From Akkermansiaceae bacterium (lineage in GTDB: Bacteria > Verrucomicrobiota > Verrucomicrobiia > Verrucomicrobiales > Akkermansiaceae): 8,794 nt of DNA. A program made the position numbers and the translations under genes. The stretch lies in contig JARFPV010000515.1 in assembly GCA_029288115.1 (NCBI GenBank), positions 1-8,794 of the forward strand, read 5' to 3'. Positions 6,487-8,794 of this stretch are shown piece after piece (within the stretch, counting starts at the first letter, position 1; every line of letters starts with the position of its first letter). The notes under the pieces were generated by a model that searched no databases, had not been told where the DNA came from, and saw only the letters and a list, made by a program, of their open reading frames with translations.

Positions 6487-7455
6487 CTACGACGATGATA
6501 CGTAGGCATAAACCGTAACGGCCTTATCCCCTTCTTTGGTGAGTATCTTGTGCTCAATCCCAAACTTCAAATCTCTACTCGCAGTCGCCGTGGAGATGGT
6601 CTTAAAGAAATCCAAATACTGCTTTCTGGAAAAGGTCATTTTCTCAAAGTGGTTCTTAGCAAGATCGAGCCGACTTTCAGAAGTAAGGGGTTCCGGCTTG
6701 AACACTGCTATGAAATCTTCCAGTGCTGCATGGATCATCGAGAGCGAAAACTCAACAAACGCTGTAGAGTCCCCAGACTTATCAGAAGCCTCCAACGCCT
6801 CATAGTATTGCTTCTGGTTCTCCCGAATCAGAGATTCCACAGGAATAAACTCAAACACAGGATGATAGTGGCTCAGTAAGAGGCTGTGCCAGAATCGTCC
6901 CATCCTCCCATTTCCATCCTGGAAGGGGTGGATAAATTCTAGCTCATAATGAAACACGCACCCTCGAATCAACGGATGCCCTTCGTCGGTTGCTAAAAAA
7001 GTAAAGAGCTCCTCCATGAGATGAGGCACACGATCAGCTTTGGGAGCCATGTGCGATACTTCAGAGCCTTTTAAGATGCCAACATTCCCTTTTCTCCATG
7101 CTCCAGTGGTATCAATCAATCCCGCCATCATCACTGCATGAGCTTTGAGTAAATCCTTTCCCTTGAGAGGGTTAAACGATCCCATGGAATCATAAACTTT
7201 AATAGCGTTTATGACCTCACGAATTTCCTCCTTCTTCCCCAATACCTTCTTCCCATCCAATAGAGCCGTAATCTGTTCTTCATCCAGTGTGTTTCCCTCA
7301 ATAGCCAGACTCCCATGTAGAGTTTTTACCCGATTGAATTTCCGCAAATGAGGTTGCGGCTTAGGCTGGCTCAAACTCTATACCCGTCCAATCAAACGCT
7401 CGATTCGACTCACTAACGAAAGAATTTTCGGCGTAATTAAGAAAGGAGGCGTCAT
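6487..7455 (-). pseudogene. Fic-family protein (class II, self-inhibited), interrupted by an amber codon
   Basis: Fic enzymes usually transfer AMP from ATP to a hydroxyl side chain of a target protein. Numbering from the ATG at 7455 (322 codons), the inhibitory helix SLAIEGN is at 49-55 (pattern S/TxxxEG/N). The GAWRKGNV element is at about 118-125. The catalytic loop HPFQDGNGRMGR is at 176-187, with all key residues present. A winged-helix-like C-terminus (SRKQYLDFF, then TATASRDLK) spans about 262-318. Codon 26 is TAG (7380-7378), in the place where relatives usually read GRxE, so a GAG to TAG change is likely. The first 25 codons still encode a normal family N-terminus (LITPKILSLVSRIERLIGRV). 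Reinitiation at a TTG (7374) would give 295 aa that retain the inhibitory and catalytic motifs. A sequencing error cannot be excluded. Codon use and AT content differ from the neighbours. Confidence 0.85.
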
Positions 7456-7460
7456 AATTC

Positions 7461-7482
7461 GATAGTATCATATGATACTATC
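7461..7482. promoter_or_regulatory. Perfect 22 bp palindrome, likely fic operator
   Basis: The half-site GATAGTATCAT (7461-7471) is followed directly by its exact reverse complement (7472-7482), with no spacer or mismatch. It ends 5 bp before the fic ATG at 7455 and covers the spacer and most of the -10 of a candidate promoter. A bound dimer would block transcription. The Fic winged-helix domain is a possible binder, but this is inference. Confidence 0.65.
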
Positions 7483-7490
7483 AAAGACAA
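7462..7490 (-). promoter_or_regulatory. Sigma70-like promoter for fic
   Basis: On the - strand, TTGTCT (7490-7485) and TACTAT (7467-7462) are separated by exactly 17 bases. Transcription would start near 7455, which is the A of the fic ATG or close to it, implying a leaderless or nearly leaderless message. That agrees with the lack of a Shine-Dalgarno. Confidence 0.5.
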
Positions 7491-7495
7491 TGTAA

Positions 7496-7615
7496 ATGGT
7501 CTTAACTCGATTCATTTCTTTGCAGCAGAAAAAGACTTTCACCATCCCAGATGAAACTCTCCAGCGCACCTGCACCATTTTTTCCCGTTCCACAGATCAG
7601 AACAACTCATCCTGA
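7496..7615 (+). other. Short open frame across the right repeat, possible truncated DNA-binding/antitoxin remnant
   Basis: An ATG at 7496 opens a 39-codon frame divergent from fic and ends in TGA at 7613-7615. Its middle, KKTFTIPDETLQR, resembles the beta strand and first helix of ribbon-helix-helix antitoxins. From residue 25 on, the frame is encoded by the displaced tRNA 3' end and the host flank, so any original C-terminus has been lost. No Shine-Dalgarno is present. The resemblance is short and may be chance. Confidence 0.15.
7569..7585 (+). repeat. Right att-like direct repeat (detached tRNA-Val 3' end)
   Basis: This is an exact 17 bp copy of 6281-6297. The flanking bases differ on both sides (A rather than T before, C rather than T after). 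There is no tRNA body here. It marks the right border of the fic island, 11 bp before the stop codon of the SRAP gene. Confidence 0.75.
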
Positions 7616-8193
7616 ATGTGCGACGGAGGGTTTTTCAACAGTGGGTTTCTGGCTTCGTCCACGGCTAAAGTATCAGCAGACGGATTGAATTCCCTGAGGT
7701 CTCCATCGAGAAATGGATTGAGCTGCTCGCCCGTGAGCACGGCGGGCATGCGATGGTGGATCGGTGCCATCAGCGCATTGGCAGATGTTGTGATCATGGA
7801 AAAGCACGCCCCAAGATCATCCGCCTCTTCCCAGATACCCGCCATCCAGAGCCACTCGTCGGCCGGACTGCTAAAACGGTGTGTACGTTTGTTCCCTCTC
7901 GGGCCCGACCACTCATAAAATGCCGTCACCGGGATCAGACAACGGCGGCGATTGACCGATTCCCGCCACATCGGGCTGTCCAGGTTTTCACTGCGCGTGT
8001 TGTTAACCACACCCAGCCCAGCTCGCTCATACCCCCAACGCATCATACGCACGCTACCGTCACTCACATAAACCGGTGCCTTGTCCGTGCGCCGAATCAG
8101 CCCCACAGCATCGCCCAACGAACCAAACCCATCAGCCTTCAGCTCCTTGGGAGGTTTCTTGTTGCCTTTACCAAACTCGTAAACACTGCACAT
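7597..8193 (-). CDS. SOS response-associated peptidase family (SRAP/YedK/HMCES) protein
   Basis: SRAP proteins form a covalent thiazolidine link between their N-terminal cysteine and abasic sites in single-stranded DNA, shielding them during replication. Cys2 directly follows the initiator Met, as required. Asn65 lies in NNTRSEN, Glu94 in CLIPVTAFYEW, and His146 in IHHRMP; these correspond to the E. coli YedK catalytic set Cys2, Asn75, Glu105 and His160. MMRWGY and the TTSAN block are also typical. At 198 aa it is somewhat shorter than YedK (222), mainly in the N-terminal half before the Asn motif, but it looks complete. The ATG at 8193 has no Shine-Dalgarno, and I see no obvious LexA-type palindrome upstream. 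Before the fic island inserted, this gene would have been the convergent neighbour of tRNA-Val. Confidence 0.95.
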   Translation of the reverse strand: MCSVYEFGKGNKKPPKELKADGFGSLGDAVGLIRRTDKAPVYVSDGSVRMMRWGYERAGLGVVNNTRSENLDSPMWRESVNRRRCLIPVTAFYEWSGPRGNKRTHRFSSPADEWLWMAGIWEEADDLGACFSMITTSANALMAPIHHRMPAVLTGEQLNPFLDGDLREFNPSADTLAVDEARNPLLKNPPSHIQDELF

Positions 8194-8720
8194 GGAAATT
8201 TTTTAAAGTTGCCCCGTATCCAGTCGACAAACCGAACAGCCAACACCGTAATTCAAATCCTCACTCAGATCAAACCGAATAGCCACCTCGGCAGGTCAGG
8301 AAGAACGTAGACGCGGATACATCCATCGAGAATAGTCGAGACATGCTGGCATCGCTTCCGGTCGATATTGACGTCCCAGCAACTCCATCTGACATCCTGA
8401 AATTTGACATCAATCATCGTAGGGATCCAATGGTCATCGCAACGTGGGAAAATCTGGACCCGCAGAAAAGCAACACCTCTAACGATTTCCCCTTGCCCTG
8501 TGCCCCCGCGCCCGACTATTCTCCAGATGTGTGCGTTTTCCTCGTATTATGAGCATCCAACGGAAAACCCGTGCCACACCCCCAGATCCCGGCCCGATGA
8601 CATGGTTTTTGCTAGAAAATGGCATCCCGACCACGGGCGGAGGCTTGCCCACCCCCATTCATGCCCAAGTCGTCTTTCCCATCCTGAAATCCCTTTTCCC
8701 CTCGTAAAATCAACCTCTCC

Positions 8721-8735
8721 GGGGCACCCTGCCCC
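8721..8735. repeat. GC-rich 6+6 bp hairpin
   Basis: GGGGCA (8721-8726) pairs exactly with TGCCCC (8730-8735) around a CCC loop. No T-run follows on either strand, so it is not a standard intrinsic terminator. Confidence 0.3.
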
Positions 8736-8742
8736 ACATTAT

Positions 8743-8782
8743 ACGACTAGACGCCTATTACCCTATTAGACGACTAGTCGTC
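8743..8782. repeat. Cluster of short direct and inverted repeats at the right edge
   Basis: ACGACTAG occurs at 8743-8750 and again at 8770-8777, and CCTATTA occurs at 8754-8760 and 8762-8768. The second ACGACTAG is the core of a perfect 14 bp palindrome, GACGACTAGTCGTC (8769-8782). The layout suggests repeated binding sites upstream of a gene beyond the window, but no gene is visible to confirm it. Confidence 0.45.
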
Positions 8783-8794
8783 CATTTAACTGTT

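Larger units (their letters stand above)
6281..7568. mobile_element. Small integrase-less island at tRNA-Val carrying fic
   Basis: The segment between the two copies of the 17 bp repeat (one copy plus the interval, 1288 bp) behaves as an inserted unit. It starts inside the tRNA-Val 3' end, ends in a detached copy of that end, and carries one cargo gene, a broken fic. It is AT-richer than its surroundings: 60-base samples inside give about 33% and 43% GC, against 63% in a sample of ppk1. No integrase, transposase or excisionase can be seen. The unit must have moved by a recombinase acting in trans, or be what is left of a larger island. The 190 bp between the left repeat and the fic stop hold no gene I recognise. 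Confidence 0.65.
8194..8794. other. Stretch without a supportable gene
   Basis: No open frame here has a recognisable domain. On the + strand, frames beginning at 8343 (69 aa) and 8404 (121 aa) are rich in Pro, Ser, Thr and His and look like chance openings. On the - strand, a frame stays open from 8546 to a TGA at 8267-8265, but its first ATG (8417) leaves only 50 residues, tryptophan- and cysteine-rich and unlike anything I know. The stretch should contain the SRAP promoter, which I could not place. Repeats occur near the right edge. Confidence 0.5.

Noticed and set aside
8404..8769. 121-residue + strand open frame as a gene
   Set aside because: Its composition is dominated by Pro, Ser, Thr, His and Arg with no recognisable domain. 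It starts without a ribosome binding site and runs through the repeat cluster.
1..8794. CRISPR array, phage gene cluster or multi-gene defence island
   Set aside because: No regularly spaced repeats and no phage or defence genes beyond the single fic and the housekeeping-type SRAP gene are present.

Overview
The window reads as a bacterial chromosome fragment of moderately high GC. It most likely comes from a Verrucomicrobiota-type organism. That placement is an inference from the flavour of the omega subunit and the DUF3500 protein, from the polyphosphate gene pair, and from the general lack of Shine-Dalgarno motifs; it is not proven. The first 86 bases are not genomic: they hold a complete Illumina Nextera read-1 adapter, ending in the Tn5 mosaic end, behind a poly-C smear. 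Genomic sequence begins at 87.

Left part (87-2255). The 3' part of a DUF3500 gene on + ends in a hairpin terminator. Facing it on the - strand is a compact cluster, in order of transcription: rpoZ (RNA polymerase omega), smpB (trans-translation) and birA (biotin protein ligase without a repressor domain). smpB and birA are almost contiguous. The rpoZ leader carries a perfect 8+8 bp dyad and a second hairpin.

Middle part (2256-6108). Divergent from rpoZ lies a two-gene + strand unit: a Ppx/GppA-family protein followed after 39 bp by ppk1. PPK1 has both active-site histidines and both phosphate-binding arginines. The Ppx-like partner has the family fold signatures and a good C-terminal HD-like domain. 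By ungapped alignment to my recollection of E. coli PPX, however, it has lost four active-site residues (Asp17 to His, Arg93 to Asp, Glu121 to Met, Asp143 to His). It therefore looks like a pseudoenzyme or a regulator paired with the kinase.

Right part (6109-8794). A tRNA-Val(TAC) gene with encoded CCA is followed by a segment of about 1.29 kb. This segment is flanked by an exact 17 bp direct repeat of the tRNA 3' end (6281-6297 and 7569-7585), the signature of integration at a tRNA. It has no integrase. Its only recognisable gene is an AT-richer fic gene (AMP-transferase fold, class II self-inhibited). That gene is interrupted at codon 26 by an amber codon that looks like a GAG to TAG change, and it sits behind a perfect 22 bp palindrome overlapping a sigma70-like promoter. 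Just past the right repeat is a SRAP/YedK gene (abasic-site DNA-protein crosslinker) on the - strand. The last 600 bases hold no gene I can support, only small inverted and direct repeats near the window edge.

The most notable points are the degenerate Ppx partner of PPK1 and the integrase-less tRNA-Val mini-island with its broken, palindrome-controlled fic gene.
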